Assembly: GCA_037349105.1 (NCBI GenBank)
Contig: JAYJMM010000124.1
Location: 2,774,001-2,838,000 of the forward strand
Length of the DNA: 64,000 bases
Direction of reading: 5' to 3'
Source of the DNA: Limnomonas spitsbergensis
Taxonomy: Eukaryota; Chlorophyta; Chlorophyceae; Chlamydomonadales
Part shown: piece by piece, positions 1 to 29,700 of the stretch
How positions within the stretch are numbered: position 1 is the stretch's first letter
How the letters are laid out: every line of letters begins with the position of its first letter
The notes under the pieces: generated by a model
The model's database searches: none
Told to the model about the DNA's origin: nothing
The model's input: the letters and a program-made list of their open reading frames with translations, nothing else
Position numbers and translations under genes: made by a program

Positions 1-75
1 AGTACAGCACTGGTTAAATCACGTTACATCTCTAGGCCATGCTAAAAAAGGTGCGGCCCCATCGGCGGCCAGTGT
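1..75 (-). mobile_element. LINE 3'-end fragment
   Basis: Read on the minus strand, this ends in a GCATGGCC-TAGAGATGTAACGT tail preceded by a G/C-rich ATGGGGCCGCACC block. The same tail closes the LINE-like pieces near 35.33-35.39 kb and 41.03-41.09 kb. Only the terminus is present. Confidence 0.4.
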
Positions 76-162
76 GACTGACATGCCCAAACACACTTCT
101 GAATCACCATTAGTGCTATTTTCTAGGTGCCCTGGCCGGGGCTCAGGCTGCCCTTAAACACC

Positions 163-340
163 GTTTCTTTCTTCGCGACTCAGCTACATGTCAGCTACAC
201 TCCGGCCTCAGGACATAAGCCTTATTTGTGGCCAGCTATGTTGTTTACCCACCAGCCATGGGCCATAGGGCCAAACCAGGTTGGGTCCCTATCGGGCCTT
301 TGACGGCCTGCCGAAGGTGGACTGATGGCCGAAAAAAGAG
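163..340 (-). mobile_element. MITE-like 180-bp interspersed element, copy 1
   Basis: Minus-strand copy of an element that recurs at 19.72, 26.69, 40.15 and 51.09 kb. Shared marks are a GTAGCTGACATGTAGCTGA end next to an A-rich GAAAAAAG terminus, a central GGCCAAAG/TGGCCACAAAT block and a GTCCACCTT-GGC start. The start and end are roughly inverted (TTTTTCGCGGCTAC against GTAGCTGAGTCACGAAAAA). There is no coding capacity. Confidence 0.6.
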
Positions 341-349
341 ACACTACCA

Positions 350-1120
350 TATCTGCCTCTACAGCTAGCGGCGCTGCTGCTGCGCCACAGCCCACAGCCC
401 TCAGAGGGTGCGGGGGAGGCGCCACATATGCAGATTGTGCACCCCCCCCTAAATCTACAGCTTACAACGCTGCTGCTCCTCATTGCTCCCCACTGCTCCA
501 GACCCCCAATTTCCTCAGTTGGAGGGCCCCGCACAGCTTGTTGTCAGCAGCCAGCAGCTTCCAGCTTGTCCCCTCGGGTGAGGGCACGGGCGGGGCCGGG
601 TGCCGCATTTGCGCCGCAGCCAAGTGCCTTCACTGTTGCTGAGCAACGCCCAACAGCCGGAGTTGCTTCCGCTGCCACAAGGAGTGGCGCTTTTTGCGCT
701 TGTCCCCTCGGGGGAGAGCACAGGCGGAGCCGGGTGCCACATGTGCGCTGTAGCCAAGTGCCTCCACTGCTGCTGAGCCATGGCCAGCAGCCGAGGATGC
801 TCCCACTGCTGCATGCCACGCTCGCCCCCCCTTAGGTGGGAGGGCACCACACGTGCTCGGACTGTCCCTGCATTGGCGGCACAACTGAAAAACGGATGCG
901 AGCACGACCTACGCTCCACAACCAACGGCTGCCACTGCTGCGTGCAGCGCTCGCTCCCCACCAGGCGGGGCGCCACAGGTGCTCAGACCGCCCCTGCCTT
1001 TGCTATGCAGCTGGACAGGCACAACAAACGCTCCAAAGCCAACTGCTTCCACTGCTCGATGAAGCCCATGCGCCCGAAGGGGAGAAGAGCGGGTGCGGCG
1101 GCCGCTGCGCTCCTCTGCCT
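350..1120. repeat. Degenerate tandem copies of the malic enzyme C-terminal coding segment
   Basis: Just past the malic enzyme stop codon the minus strand repeats, in units of roughly 100-130 bp, decayed versions of the last coding stretch (CAACATGTGGCGCC, CCGAGGG, GCGCAGCAGC). About six copies can be made out by the recurring plus-strand GCTGCTTCCACTGC-like and GCGCCACA motifs. Frames are broken between copies, so this is not read as coding. Confidence 0.6.
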
Positions 1121-20215
<19,095 letters not shown>

Positions 20216-20995
20216 CTGTATGGTTGGGGCATGGAGGTGGGATATGGAGGAGGGAGGGAGGACCAGTTCAGGAGCTGCTGCCATTCAGGGCATCACCAGA
20301 GCTGCTGCCCAATTTCACAACAGAGGCATTCGTGACTGTACGAGGGGCATGGAAGCGGGGATGAGGAGGGAAGGCCGGTTCAGGACCTGGTACCTTTCAG
20401 GCCATCATCTGAGCAGCTGCCCGACATCAACATGGAGGACTTCTTTACTGTACAAGGGGGACATGGTGTGAGGAGGGAGGAGGGAGGAGCGGTGATGGAG
20501 CTGCTGCCTTTCAGGCCATCATCTGCTGCCCGACATCAACATGGAGGAATTCGTTACTGTACAAGGGGGACATGGTGTGAGGAGGGAGGAGGGAGGAGCG
20601 GTGATGGAGCCGCTGCCTTTCAGGCCATCATCTGAGCTGCTGCCCGACATCAACATGGAGGAATTCGTTACTGTACAAGGGGTACATGGTGTGAGGAGGG
20701 AGGAGGGAGGAGCGGTGAAGGAGCTGCTGCCTTTCAGGCCATCATCTGAGCTGCTGCCCGACATCAACATGGAGGAATTCGTTACTGTACAAGGGGTACA
20801 TGGTGTGAGGAGGGAGGAGGGAGGAGCGGTGAAGGAGCTGCTGCCTTTCAGGCCATCATCTGAGCTGCTGCCCGACATCAACATGGAGAAGTCCATGACT
20901 GTATGAGGAGACATGGAAGAGGAAGTGGGGAGTAGGTGCGGCCAAGGAGCTGCTGCCTTTCAGCGCATCTCCAGAGCTGCGGCCCGACCTCGTCA
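20216..20995 (-). repeat. About seven copies (~115 bp) of the 5' edge of malic enzyme exon 1
   Basis: Each unit reads, on minus, TGTACAGTAACGAATTCCTC then CATGTTGATGTCGGGCAGCA and GCTCAGATGATGGCCTGAAAGG. It encodes SSM-MSGSSSDDGLKGS, parallel to SSMVKSGSSSGEALKAE. The acceptor TACAG is kept in most units. The farthest copy (20960-20995) is the most diverged. Confidence 0.88.
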
Positions 20996-21024
20996 TAGAA
21001 GAATTTGTGACTTTGTGGGGGGCT

Positions 21025-21480
21025 TGGATGGGTGGGTGAGGAGTGGGGTGTGAGAGGTGAGGAGTGAGGTGGGTGGTGGAACAGGTGGCTGTGTGTGGGG
21101 GGGCATGGATAGGACATGGATAGGAGTGAAGCCTGAGGAGTGAGGAGTGACGTATGAGGGGTGAGAGGTGAGAAGTGAGGAGTGAGGCGGGTGGTGGGTG
21201 GTGGAACAGGTGGCTGTGTGTGGGGGGGCATGGATAGGACATGGATAGGAGTGAAGCGTGAGGAGTGAGGAGTGACGTATGAGGGGTGAGAGGTGAGGAG
21301 TGAGGAGTGAGGCGGGTGGTGGGTGGTGGAACAGGTGGCTGTGTGTGGGGGGGCATGGATAGGACATGGATAGGAGTGAAGCCTGAGGAGTGAGGAGTGA
21401 CGTATGAGGGGTGAGAGGTGAGGAGTGAGGAGTGAGGCGGGTGGTGGGTAGTGAAACTGATGGCTGTGTGTGGTCATGGA
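21025..21480. repeat. 125-bp G-rich minisatellite, about 4 copies
   Basis: AACAGGTGGCTGTGTGTGGG followed by GGGGCATGGATAGGACATGG recurs at 21080, 21205, 21330 and, diverged, at 21455. GAGGAGTGAGGAGTGACG fills the rest. Confidence 0.85.
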
Positions 21481-21499
21481 TGGAGCACGGATAGGAGTT

Positions 21500-21685
21500 C
21501 AGAACGGTGCATACCCGCTGGACCCTGCTGAACGCTCGAAGGCATGGGGCTGGTAGCGAATGACTAAGCTCAATTATAGCTACCATGCACAGCCAGGACC
21601 ATGTTGCAGCCATGTCATCCTCCTGTGTGAGGTGCAGGAACATGGAACCCTGCGATCTAGACAGGGGGAGAGAGAAGATTGAGCG
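21500..21685 (-). mobile_element. SINE, minus strand, lacking the tRNA-like head
   Basis: Matches the SINE at 32.17-32.43 kb from the CTCTCTCCCCCTGTCTAGAT segment to the GCGGGTATGCACCGTTCT end. Confidence 0.75.
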
Positions 21686-22079
21686 GCGGGCATGGATAGG
21701 AGGGAGGGGTGAGGATTCGTGGAGAAGCAGGAGCTACGTTAGGAATCGATGTGGCATGGATGGGGGCATGGATAGGAGTGATGAGTCAGGATCCGTGGAG
21801 AAGCAGGTAGCCAATCGATGTGGCCATGTGGGTCATGCCTGGGGGCGTGGATGAGGGGATTCAGGAGTGAGGATTGGTGAAGTACCTGATGGCAAATACG
21901 TGCGGCAGGGAGAGGAGATAGGATTGGGAGTTTGAGGAGAGAGGAGAGAGGAGTTTAGAATGGTGGTGGCCACAGGGGGGACATGGGTGGGGGGAGAAGT
22001 GGCAAGGGTAGGAGGATCCTACGAGGGGTGGGGAAGAGACGATGTGCTGTGTCACTTAGTTTGCGATTGCGATTAAATG

Positions 22080-22690
22080 GACGTTGTTGCGTGGCTTACT
22101 TGATCTCGAGAGCTGCAGAATGGAGGTGTCGGGAGATAGGCAGCTCGGTGCTGCTGCTGACACGGCACTGCCGACGCTAGGCAAGAAACGCTTCGGAAGC
22201 TCCTTCGAAGAAGCGATAGCACAAGCTATCATAGACGACAGGCCTCGGGCTGCAAACATGCCTGCTGCAACTGGCGTGTTTGGGGATGCTTCAGGGGGGC
22301 TGGCTGGTAGCCAGGGTGTGGACAGATGCTGTCGGGATGTTGGTCGGGATGACTCAACAATGAATGGGGTTGATGCGTAAACGATGTCACGAGAAGTCAT
22401 TTGGTAGACCGACGATGCGTCAACTTTTTAAAATTACACCACCACCTGCTTTCCCATCGTCAAATATCAACGTCAATGCGAAGGACCAGCGGGTGCAAAT
22501 AGCCGCAAAAGGCAATCGTCCTAACTCCAGTTCTCAACTCATCCAGGCCGCTCTAACTTCGAGAGAGAGAGGCCAGAAACAACGAGCAGGAGCATTTCTC
22601 AACACTCCTCCTAGCAGCAAAGGATCCAACTGGCCTGATAGAAACACCATGTCTTGGCCCAGCTCTCTGGGCACATCCAACCACTAGCAT
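22080..22690 (+). other. Unidentified open stretch, no recognised product
   Basis: Non-repetitive sequence between malic enzyme and sHSP gene 1. The plus strand holds two consecutive frames, 22084-22380 (including KKRFGSSFEEAIAQAIIDD) and 22364-22687 (TMRQLFKITPPPAFPSSN, then Lys/Arg/Ser-rich). The minus strand holds an Ala/Ser/Arg-rich frame from 22258 that meets AA|GTAAGC near 22099 and could be a targeting-peptide exon, for example of malic enzyme. Both readings are speculative. Confidence 0.25.
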
Positions 22691-22839
22691 ATCTACTGGT
22701 AAGGTCCTGCCGAGGTGCATGGGCATATGCCAGGAAAAACATGGCTACAGGTCAGCGCCATACATACGCTAACAGCAGGGGGCTGACAGGTGCAGCTTAG
22801 ACAGTCCAGCCCTCTTGCAAGTCGCAACATGCTTGTACC

Positions 22840-22930
22840 ATGTGCGGAATGTCCATGGTTGGAACTGCCGCCCCTCTACCCCAGGATCGGCATCTGCTTA
22901 TCCTCCCCCCTTCTCACAACCATGCTTGTG
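22840..22930 (-). repeat. Decayed copy of the last coding bases of sHSP gene 1
   Basis: The minus strand reads AAGCAGATGCCGATCCTGGG then GTAG, parallel to the true end AAGCAGATCCCAATCCTTGA-GTAG at 22968. It is a downstream copy of the gene's own 3' coding edge. Confidence 0.75.
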
Positions 22931-22967
22931 CCGGGGGGGGGCATTTTTTGTTGGAAGTGCCGTCCCT

Positions 22968-25900
22968 CTACTCAAGGATTGGGATCTGCTTCTCCTCCAG
23001 CTTGGGGGGCTCCATTTTCGGCACCGTCACAGTCAGGATGCCATTCTTGACACTTGCTGCAATGCCCTCCTGGTTCACGTCGTTGGGCAGACGGAAGCTG
23101 CAGGCAAGGAGCATCATGGTTTAGCGTTGGCTAATAACAGAAGGTGCAGGCACACAGCATCAGGGTTAAGGGTTGGCTAACAGAAGCTACAGGCAAGCAA
23201 CAACTGCAAGGCAACAGCATCAGGGTCACAACTTGCTTTACCGAAGCTGTAGGCCTAAAGGAGCAGCAGGGTTACGGGTTATCCGACAGAAGCTGCAGGC
23301 AAACAGCATCAGGGTTAAGATTTGCTTAACAGAATTTCAAATTTGTTTTGAACAACGGCTGCAGACTCACAGGGAGGTTAACATGTGACATGCTGTCAGA
23401 TAGCCCGAAACTACCGGAATTCCAAATTCAGTTTCAAATACAGCTGCAGACAAACCTGGAGGTTAACATGTTTCCTAGCCTATTGAGTACAACATGTTTT
23501 TGAAGTCCTTTCTTCATCAACAAGCAGCAAGAGCAGTTTGTCACGCTCCATGTGAAGCAATCACACCCGCAGAAGAAATGTGAACAACAGGTTTAATTTC
23601 CAAGCTTATAGAGCACAACAAGTTTTTGCAGTCCTTTCTTTGTCAGCAAGGAGCAAGAGGAATTTTGTCCCACTCGTGCCAATCAGGGATTCTTTTAGTG
23701 GGTACTGGGTACGACTCGTACCGAAACACGGTGTCGAACAAGTATTGGTCTTGGAGTCCAACGCAGTCGCTCAGTACCGGAAAAAATCGGGAAATGAGCG
23801 GGAAACACTGAGAACCGGGAAGTTACGCGCCTGCGGCGCTCGTTTCGAGATTTTCAGTACCCAACAATAAATGGCCAAAATCACTAAAAGAATCACTGGT
23901 GCCAATCCCTACTGCAGAAGTAACTTGACCTTCAGACTTCTACACTCTAAATCAAACCTGCGGGTAAAGCTCATGAAGCGACCGCCGGCTTTGGTCCCAG
24001 CCTTTGATTTGTCCTCCTCGCTCTCAGTGTGCTCGCCCTTGATGCACAGCACGCTGTCTGGGGTCAAGGTTGCCTTGACCTCATCCCTAAGCATGAGAAG
24101 GAGGGAGGGGGGAGGGGTAAACATAAGGTCCCAAATATACAACACTTCACACACGAAAAACAGTGAAACGTTAAGTAAAACCCCTGGTAAGACAGACCAG
24201 GTGGCCTTGACCTCATCCCTAAGCATGATCAAGAGGGAGGGGGTAAAGATACCGTGAGAAACCTGCATATCAAAATAAAGAAGAAGAAAGGAGGAAGAAG
24301 TTTTAAAACGGGTCAGAGTGAACTGGACTAGACCTTGTCTAGGCAGGATAAGGACGATCAAAATAAGAGCCGCATCAGAAGATGACCAGAAGACACCCAT
24401 GCTCCTTTCCCTTGCTTAACCCTAGCACCGTGGCTGTCATGATGTTAGCGCAGTCCAATACTCCGTCCCACCACCACACTTTCTAAACCCTAGCACCACC
24501 TCAATTTATAAACCCTAGCACCATCACACTTTCTAAACCCTAGCACCACCACACTTTCTAAACCCTAGCATCACTCCCTTGCTAAACCCGGGCACCGTGC
24601 CTGTCATGATGTGGGCTGGGTTCAATAACCCACCACCCCCCACTCACTTGCTGAAGCCCGGCACTGCAGCCGATATGATGTAGGCGTTGTCTGTGTCGTC
24701 CACCTCCACCGGGACCAGCGACCTTATAGTCTCCTCCATTGGCGGCAGAACGGAGGGCGTGATGCGACTCATCAGGGAAAAGGGGTCCATAATGTCCATG
24801 TGGCTCAACAGACTGTCCTGTGAGGGCAAGGTTGAGAGGGGCTGAGTTCAGTGACAGCAGCAGTTTCCCAGGTTGGGGCAGCCAGGGAGTTCATCAAGCT
24901 GTCCTGTGAGGGAAAAAGGTTGGAGTGGTAGGGTTCAGATGAAGCAATATTTTGGAGCAGGATCTCTTGGTAGGGGAAGGATGGGGCAAGAAATGCAGGA
25001 ACATAGATCAGGAATGGACCGGCCCTTCGGCGGTCTTCCTTTATTTCTAACTATGGTTCGTCTCTGTGAGTCTCAACCGATCTTTTCCACTACCAGTAAT
25101 CTCACGGGTTCATTCAGATTCAATTGTTTCAATCAACAACCGGGTAGCACGAGCCCATTCATGAGGCGACAGCATCAAAACATTCTCGTGTGCATGTCAA
25201 TTTGACGATTTGCAGTATAAAGTTGGTCCAAGGTTCATGTTTTAGCGTACTGTTCTGCGGCGTGGAAATCGTATGTTCTAGGTGTGCGGTGTGGAGGAGC
25301 CGATTTTGGGGTGGGGAATCGTATGTTCTAGGTGTGCGGTGTGGAGGAGCCGATTTTGGGGTGAGGAATTGTATGTTCTAGGTGTGCGGTGTGGAGGAGC
25401 CGATTTTGGGGTGGGGAATCGTATGTTCTAGGTGTGCGGTGTGGAGGAGCCGATTTTGGGGTGGGGAATTGTATGTTCTAGGTGAGGGGTATGGAGGAGC
25501 CGATTTGGGGTGGGGAATCGTATGTTCTAGGTGTGCGGTGTGGAGGAGCCGATTTTGGGGTGGGGAATCGTATGTTCTAGGTGTGCGGTGTGGAGGAGAG
25601 CCTTTGGTAATCTTATGGGCAGAAGCCTTCCCCAAGAAGAGGGTCCCAAGAAAGTGCCGAGCATAAGACTTCCCCAAGAACACCGATTTTGGGGTGGGGA
25701 ATTGTATGTTCTAGGTGTGCGGTGTGGAGGAGCCGATTTTGGGGTGGGGAATCGTATGTTCTAGGTGTGCGGTGTGGAGGAGCCGATTTTGGGGTGGGGA
25801 ATTGTATGTTCTAGGTGTGCGGTGTGGAGGAGCCGATTTGGGGGTGGGGAATCGTATGTTCTAGGTGTGCGGTGTGGAGGAGCCGATTTTGGGGTGGGGA

Positions 25901-27630
25901 ATTGTATGTTCTAGGTGTGCGGTGTGGAGGAGCCGATTTGGGGGTGGGGAATCGTATGTTCTAGGTGTGCGGTGTGGAGGAGCCGATTTTGGGGTGGGGA
26001 ATTGTGTGGAAGTCATGAGGAGACGGCTTTAAATTCATGCCTGCCATCGAAAACAAAACCACAGATTTTAGCTAGATAAGTTCTGATGTCCCTCCGCCCC
26101 TCTCCTCACCATATCGTGCTGCATTTGGCTGAGCGTGTCATTGAAGCGCCTATGTCGGTGGAATAGGGAGGAGGGAGGCAGGTGGCGTCAAAGGAGGTCA
26201 GGGCGCACTATGACCTCTATGTATCAGTGGGATATAGAGGTGCTGCATTTGGCTGAGCGTGTCGTTAAAGCGCCTGTGTTGGTGGAAAAGGGGGGAGAGG
26301 CAGGAGGCGTCAAAGAGGAGTGTGAATGAAGCAGGTTTTCAGAATACTGTGGTGGGCAGTTTATGGTTAAGGGTTTAGGGTTAAGGGTTTTCAGTATAAT
26401 GTGGTGGGGAAGTTGGGCGGTGGGTGGGCAGGAGGAACGAAGCAGAGATGGGTCAGGATAAATGTCAAAATTTTGGTCGCAGTGCCACCTGACCCACCTC
26501 TGCTTTGTGGAATGTAGAGGAGGTAGGGCAGGTAAGAGTGCAAAGTGGTAGTTACTACGATGCTCACATGAAGTGAATCTACCACAGCCATTCATTCTTC
26601 TCAATCCAATTTATTTGACCCACAGCTCACGCCTCGTGTTCCCTGAGTAGGTTCCATAACTCTTGACCTGCGCCCCACAGCAAGGCAAAGCAGTTTTCCC
26701 CCCGCCTTCCAGTCCACCTTCGGCTGGCCGTCCCGCAGCCGCCAAAGGCTTAATTTAGACCAAACCTGGCTCAGCCTATAACAAGTGGCCAAAGCAGCAT
26801 AGCTGTCCAAAAATGGGGCCGCCGGCTAGAGGCCGGAGTATGGCTGACATGACGCTGAAACACAGGGAGGGGGGGGCTGAGGCAAAGGTTCCGATCCTTT
26901 CCACGACCCATTGCAATTCGCAACTAGCGCTCTGTTCCAGAAAATGAAGAAAGAAAGCTAGCGCTCTGTTCCAGAGAAGGCTCTGTCTGACTCAGTTCCA
27001 GGCACCCAGGGGTGCGGCGATGGGCATTGCTTTCTATCTGTCCTTTTCTTCTGCGTCCGGGCACTACTCGAAGAAAGGAAGAAACAAACCATCACACCTG
27101 GCACAGGCACTCACATGAATGAATGAGCCAGACAAGGTCCGGGCCAGGCTTGTCCTCACGCTTATTCCACATGGTAAGGCTTAGATTTCTTTCTTTCATT
27201 CCGCAGCTTGGCCAGGCACTGCTAGTACTCACATGAACGAGCGGGAGATGGGTCGGTTCGCGCTTGTCCCCTTCTCCTCCTGCTGGGCAAGCTTGTCCTG
27301 CTGGCCAGTTGAAAGTGACCGCACAAAATCACGAAATCAGTTGGATATTGGTGGATTCAGGAAAACATCCGGCTTTGGGTCACCGGTGCTGAAAAATGTA
27401 CTAGAAATGTAATGGGGAAACGGAAAATCAGCTAGTGGCAGCGGTGGCCGATGGGGTACCTGCTGCTGGCCGGTTCCGGTGGTGGTGCTGACTTGCTTCT
27501 CGTCTTCCTTGAAGTTCGCGCGGACGAGGCGGGGAGGCAGGAATCCCACAGCGGGTGCGCCGGTGTGGCTTAGGGCCGACAGGCCGCGGCGCAGGCTGGG
27601 GCTCAGAACGGCGCTCCTCGCAAGAATCAT
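22968..27630 (-). CDS. HSP20: Small heat shock protein (HSP20 family), organelle-targeted, 6 exons, gene copy 1
   Basis: Small heat shock proteins are ATP-independent chaperones built around an alpha-crystallin domain. Exons 27630-27460, 27300-27233, 26149-26110, 24817-24648, 24086-23958 and 23097-22968 join in frame to 235 aa. The N-terminus (MILARSAVLSPSLRRGLSAL) is basic, with its first acidic residue near position 42, typical of a mitochondrial or plastid presequence. The alpha-crystallin domain shows VEVDDTDNAYII, PGFSKDEVKATL, VLCIKGEH, FTRSFRLPNDV and NGILTVTVPK. Every junction is GT-AG. A perfect heat-shock element lies 200 bp upstream. The paralogue at 35.9-39.4 kb has the same exon structure. 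Introns hold partial copies of exons 3, 4, 5 and 6 edges. Confidence 0.93.
23098..23335 (-). repeat. Copies of the exon 6 5' edge and acceptor of sHSP gene 1
   Basis: CAGAAGCT-CAGGCAA-CAGCA followed by TCAGGGTTAAGGGTTGGCTA repeats four to five times (about 55-60 bp). On minus this is the acceptor CTGCAG with the first exon bases CTTC-GT. Confidence 0.8.
24180..24255 (-). repeat. Copy of the exon 5 5' edge of sHSP gene 1
   Basis: GTGGCCTTGACCTCATCCCT followed by AAGCATGATCAAGAGGGAGG repeats the exon 5 start, acceptor and intron end (24060-24115), upstream of the exon. Confidence 0.8.
24410..24640 (-). repeat. Decayed copies of the exon 4 3' edge of sHSP gene 1
   Basis: GGCTGTCATGATGTTAGCGC, GCCTGTCATGATGTGGGCTG and CTAAACCC-AGCACC units resemble the exon 4 end (TGAAGCCCGGCACTGCAGCC, ATGATGTAGGCG). 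About six short units. Confidence 0.65.
24880..24920 (-). repeat. Copy of the exon 4 acceptor of sHSP gene 1
   Basis: TCATCAAGCTGTCCTGTGAG repeats the exon 4 start plus its CTCACAG acceptor. Here it is closer to the gene 2 version (CATCAAGCTGTCC) than to the gene 1 exon itself. Confidence 0.75.
25265..26008. repeat. 50-bp minisatellite, about 13 copies, in intron 3 of sHSP gene 1
   Basis: The unit is GTGTGGAGGAGCCGATTTTG then GGGTGGGGAATCGTATGTTC and TAGGTGTGCG. It is interrupted at 25598-25682 by an 85-bp segment with two CTTCCCCAAGAA motifs. No exon source was recognised. Confidence 0.9.
26225..26300 (-). pseudogene. Duplicate of sHSP gene 1 exon 3, acceptor intact, donor lost
   Basis: The minus strand has ACCAACACAG then GCGCTTTAACGACACGCTCA and GCCAAATGCAGCAC (RFNDTLSQMQH), then diverges where the real exon continues GATATG|GTGAGG. 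Confidence 0.82.
26690..26875 (+). mobile_element. MITE-like 180-bp element, copy 3
   Basis: CCGCAGCCGCCAAAGGCTTA, AGACCAAACCTGGCTCAGCC and GTGGCCAAAGCAGCATAGCT appear in the same order as copy 2. The end GTATGGCTGACATGACGCTG is diverged. It lies in intron 2 of sHSP gene 1. Confidence 0.68.
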
Positions 27631-27829
27631 GATGAACGCTATGGTTTCAGCGGGGAATGCTTGCGAATACAGATGTGGTCGAAAAATGCGAAATTAAAAT
27701 AGGACGTGTGATTTGAGATTGTTGTAGCTTTATGAATGTAGATTGAAGTCGAGCGACTGCAGATATGGGATAGCGCGGGTTTCATAGCTCGGGAAGTTCG
27801 CCTGGATGTTTCGGAAGATCCCGTAAGCT

Positions 27830-27842
27830 TTCCCGAAGTTTC
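27830..27842 (-). promoter_or_regulatory. Heat-shock element of sHSP gene 1
   Basis: TTCCCGAAGTTTC is a perfect TTCnnGAAnnTTC array, 200 bp upstream of the ATG, followed by CCGGGTACGGCG, which is also found at gene 2. A degenerate TATA-like TATGAAA (minus) lies at about 27780-27786. Confidence 0.75.
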
Positions 27843-28099
27843 CCGGGTACGGCGTTTCCGATCGACGACACGCTGCGTCAGCAAGTATTTACGGAACAGG
27901 TAATTTTCAAGCTCCCTCCCTATAACGCTGGAGTACCCATCCTCTCATCACGTGCCAAGAACGCAGCTCTCCCCAACCACTTGGCTCTGTCGACCGACCC
28001 GGAATACTTACTTTTACAAAACACGTAAAAATGGCAACGAAAACAATATCGGCCACTACCGATGGGATAACTACCGATGGGATCACTAAAAGGAAATAC

Positions 28100-28750
28100 A
28101 GGCTTTGAGTCTGGCAACTGTGGAGCCTCTGTCACTTGAGTCAACCTAATCTACACTCCTTTATTTGCGCGAAAACCCAATTTTTGGCCCGACTTCAACC
28201 GCAAATCGTCAAATCGGCACGCACACGTATTTATTAAGCTGTGTTTTTAGGGGAGCGTCAGCTACAGTGACCACAGTCTACCTGCGGCCTTCGGATCTTT
28301 TGGTTGTCACAAGCCATGCTGTTTTGGGACACCTGCGTCAACCGCGGCCGCAACTGGCCAAGGTAAGGTTTTGTCCCAATCAGTGGCCCATCCAGCGGTA
28401 GCTCCCAAAGGGGCCCTCTGGCGAAAGCGTAGCCTGGTGTGCCCCAAATAAAACAAGCAATATATTTGAGGGGGGGTATTCAGGATTTCCACCTGTCCAG
28501 GAGGTGGGTCAGTCCCCTAGCCTTGAAAGAGAAAATCTTGCACCGACATCCCGAATTCCCAGAGGTTCGGAAGAGGCAGAACCCCCATAACGCTCAACCC
28601 AAACACAAACCTGAATGCTCATCAGGTACTGAAAGGAATGCTCCAAGGCAAACCCAGCTACATCCCCGCTCGATAGGATAGCATCTTGAAGGGTACCCTC
28701 ACAAATGAATTTAAACACCCATTCCTTCATCCAGCCGGGAGTTCAACCGT
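28100..28750. other. Intergenic, nothing recognised
   Basis: Non-repetitive sequence with only short open frames. No coding similarity was noticed. Confidence 0.4.
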
Positions 28751-28845
28751 GTGATCTGGGATGGAGGCAAGCTCTCACGTTCGCTTGGAGGTCCTCCGCC
28801 CATCGGCCACTCTAGCACATGCTTTGGGTCCAAACACCCGCCGAT

Positions 28846-29045
28846 GGGGGAGATGGTCCAGTGGTACAACGTTGAAGACATCCATACCCAAAGGTGGAGG
28901 GATCGAACTCGCCATACGATCCTCTCTCCCCCCGTCCATATCACCGAATCCTGTTCCTGCCCCCCTCGCATGAGAGGACAGCATGGCTGCACCATCCATG
29001 GTCATGATTGAGCATGGTACCTGGAATTGAGCTTACCAGCTGGGG
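28846..29045 (+). mobile_element. tRNA-derived SINE, copy with tRNA-like head
   Basis: GATGGTCCAGTGGTACAACG matches a pol III A box as in tRNAs, and GAGGGATCGAACTCG a B box. The body then follows the 32.2 kb copy (CTCTCTCCCCC, CATGGCTGCACCATCCATGG) and is truncated near 29045. Confidence 0.75.
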
Positions 29046-29700
29046 AGTCATGTGGGAGCTGCAGATCCACCCCTTACAGCGAGTTTGGTGGCAGCACATA
29101 CTCCGCTTTTACAACGCAATGGTAGCACCAACAGCCCAGCAAGACAGCCCCCTCATGGGCTCATGGCAGCTGCCATGGCGGCCGAAGTGCAGCTCGCTAT
29201 CACAGAGCATCGAAGGGCACAGCTGGTGCAGGGTATTGCTTCGTGCCTTGGAGGACCTGGATCAGGGAGTAGCCGTCCCCAAACTGAGCCAGACAGCGCC
29301 TGCTCGGCAGCCTCTTCCTGTCACAGAGGTGTTGGCCCTGGTGGACGCAGCCTACTAGAGGGTGCAGCTGCAGGTCACCGGCGTAGAAGATTCCATAGAC
29401 CCAACAACGGAGCATAGATCCGCGGCCGCCTACCGCGCTAGGTTTCAGCCTACGCACGGCGGTCGGTGGGTGCAGGCAAGGAGCAGCACCAACAAGAGGG
29501 AGTGTGCTTGTGTGAGCACATCCTTGAGGCTGCGGCTCGGCGCAATCAGCACGGCCGACACTAGGGGAAGGCGCGAAGGTCAATAGCGTGACACATGCTG
29601 CTGCCGGCGTTGTTGGGTAAGGGTAGACGGCGAGCTTGTGGAGGACGCATACTCTGTCACTCAGGTATTGAACCTACGCCCCGGGAGCCTACACCCTACC
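29046..29700 (+). mobile_element. Truncated LINE-like fragment (C-terminal reverse-transcriptase polyprotein region)
   Basis: The plus strand holds WWQHILRFYNAMVA, a pattern typical of the region after the reverse-transcriptase domain in algal and plant LINEs. After a frame change it holds LRLRLGAISTADTRGRR and a diverged CCCRRCW knuckle. The second part matches the copy at 40.4 kb. Stops and frame breaks show it is dead. Confidence 0.6.

Noticed and set aside
20878..21643. His/Pro/Ser-rich frames (HSSLLTPH) on minus as a mucin-like gene
   Set aside because: Reverse strand of the GAGGAGTGAGGAGTGA minisatellite in the upstream part of malic enzyme.
28846..28930. A tRNA gene at the GGTCCAGTGG...GGATCGAACTCG segment
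   Set aside because: Box A and B are present, but no acceptor or anticodon stem can be paired, and the same head occurs in repeated 260-bp units, so it is a SINE head.
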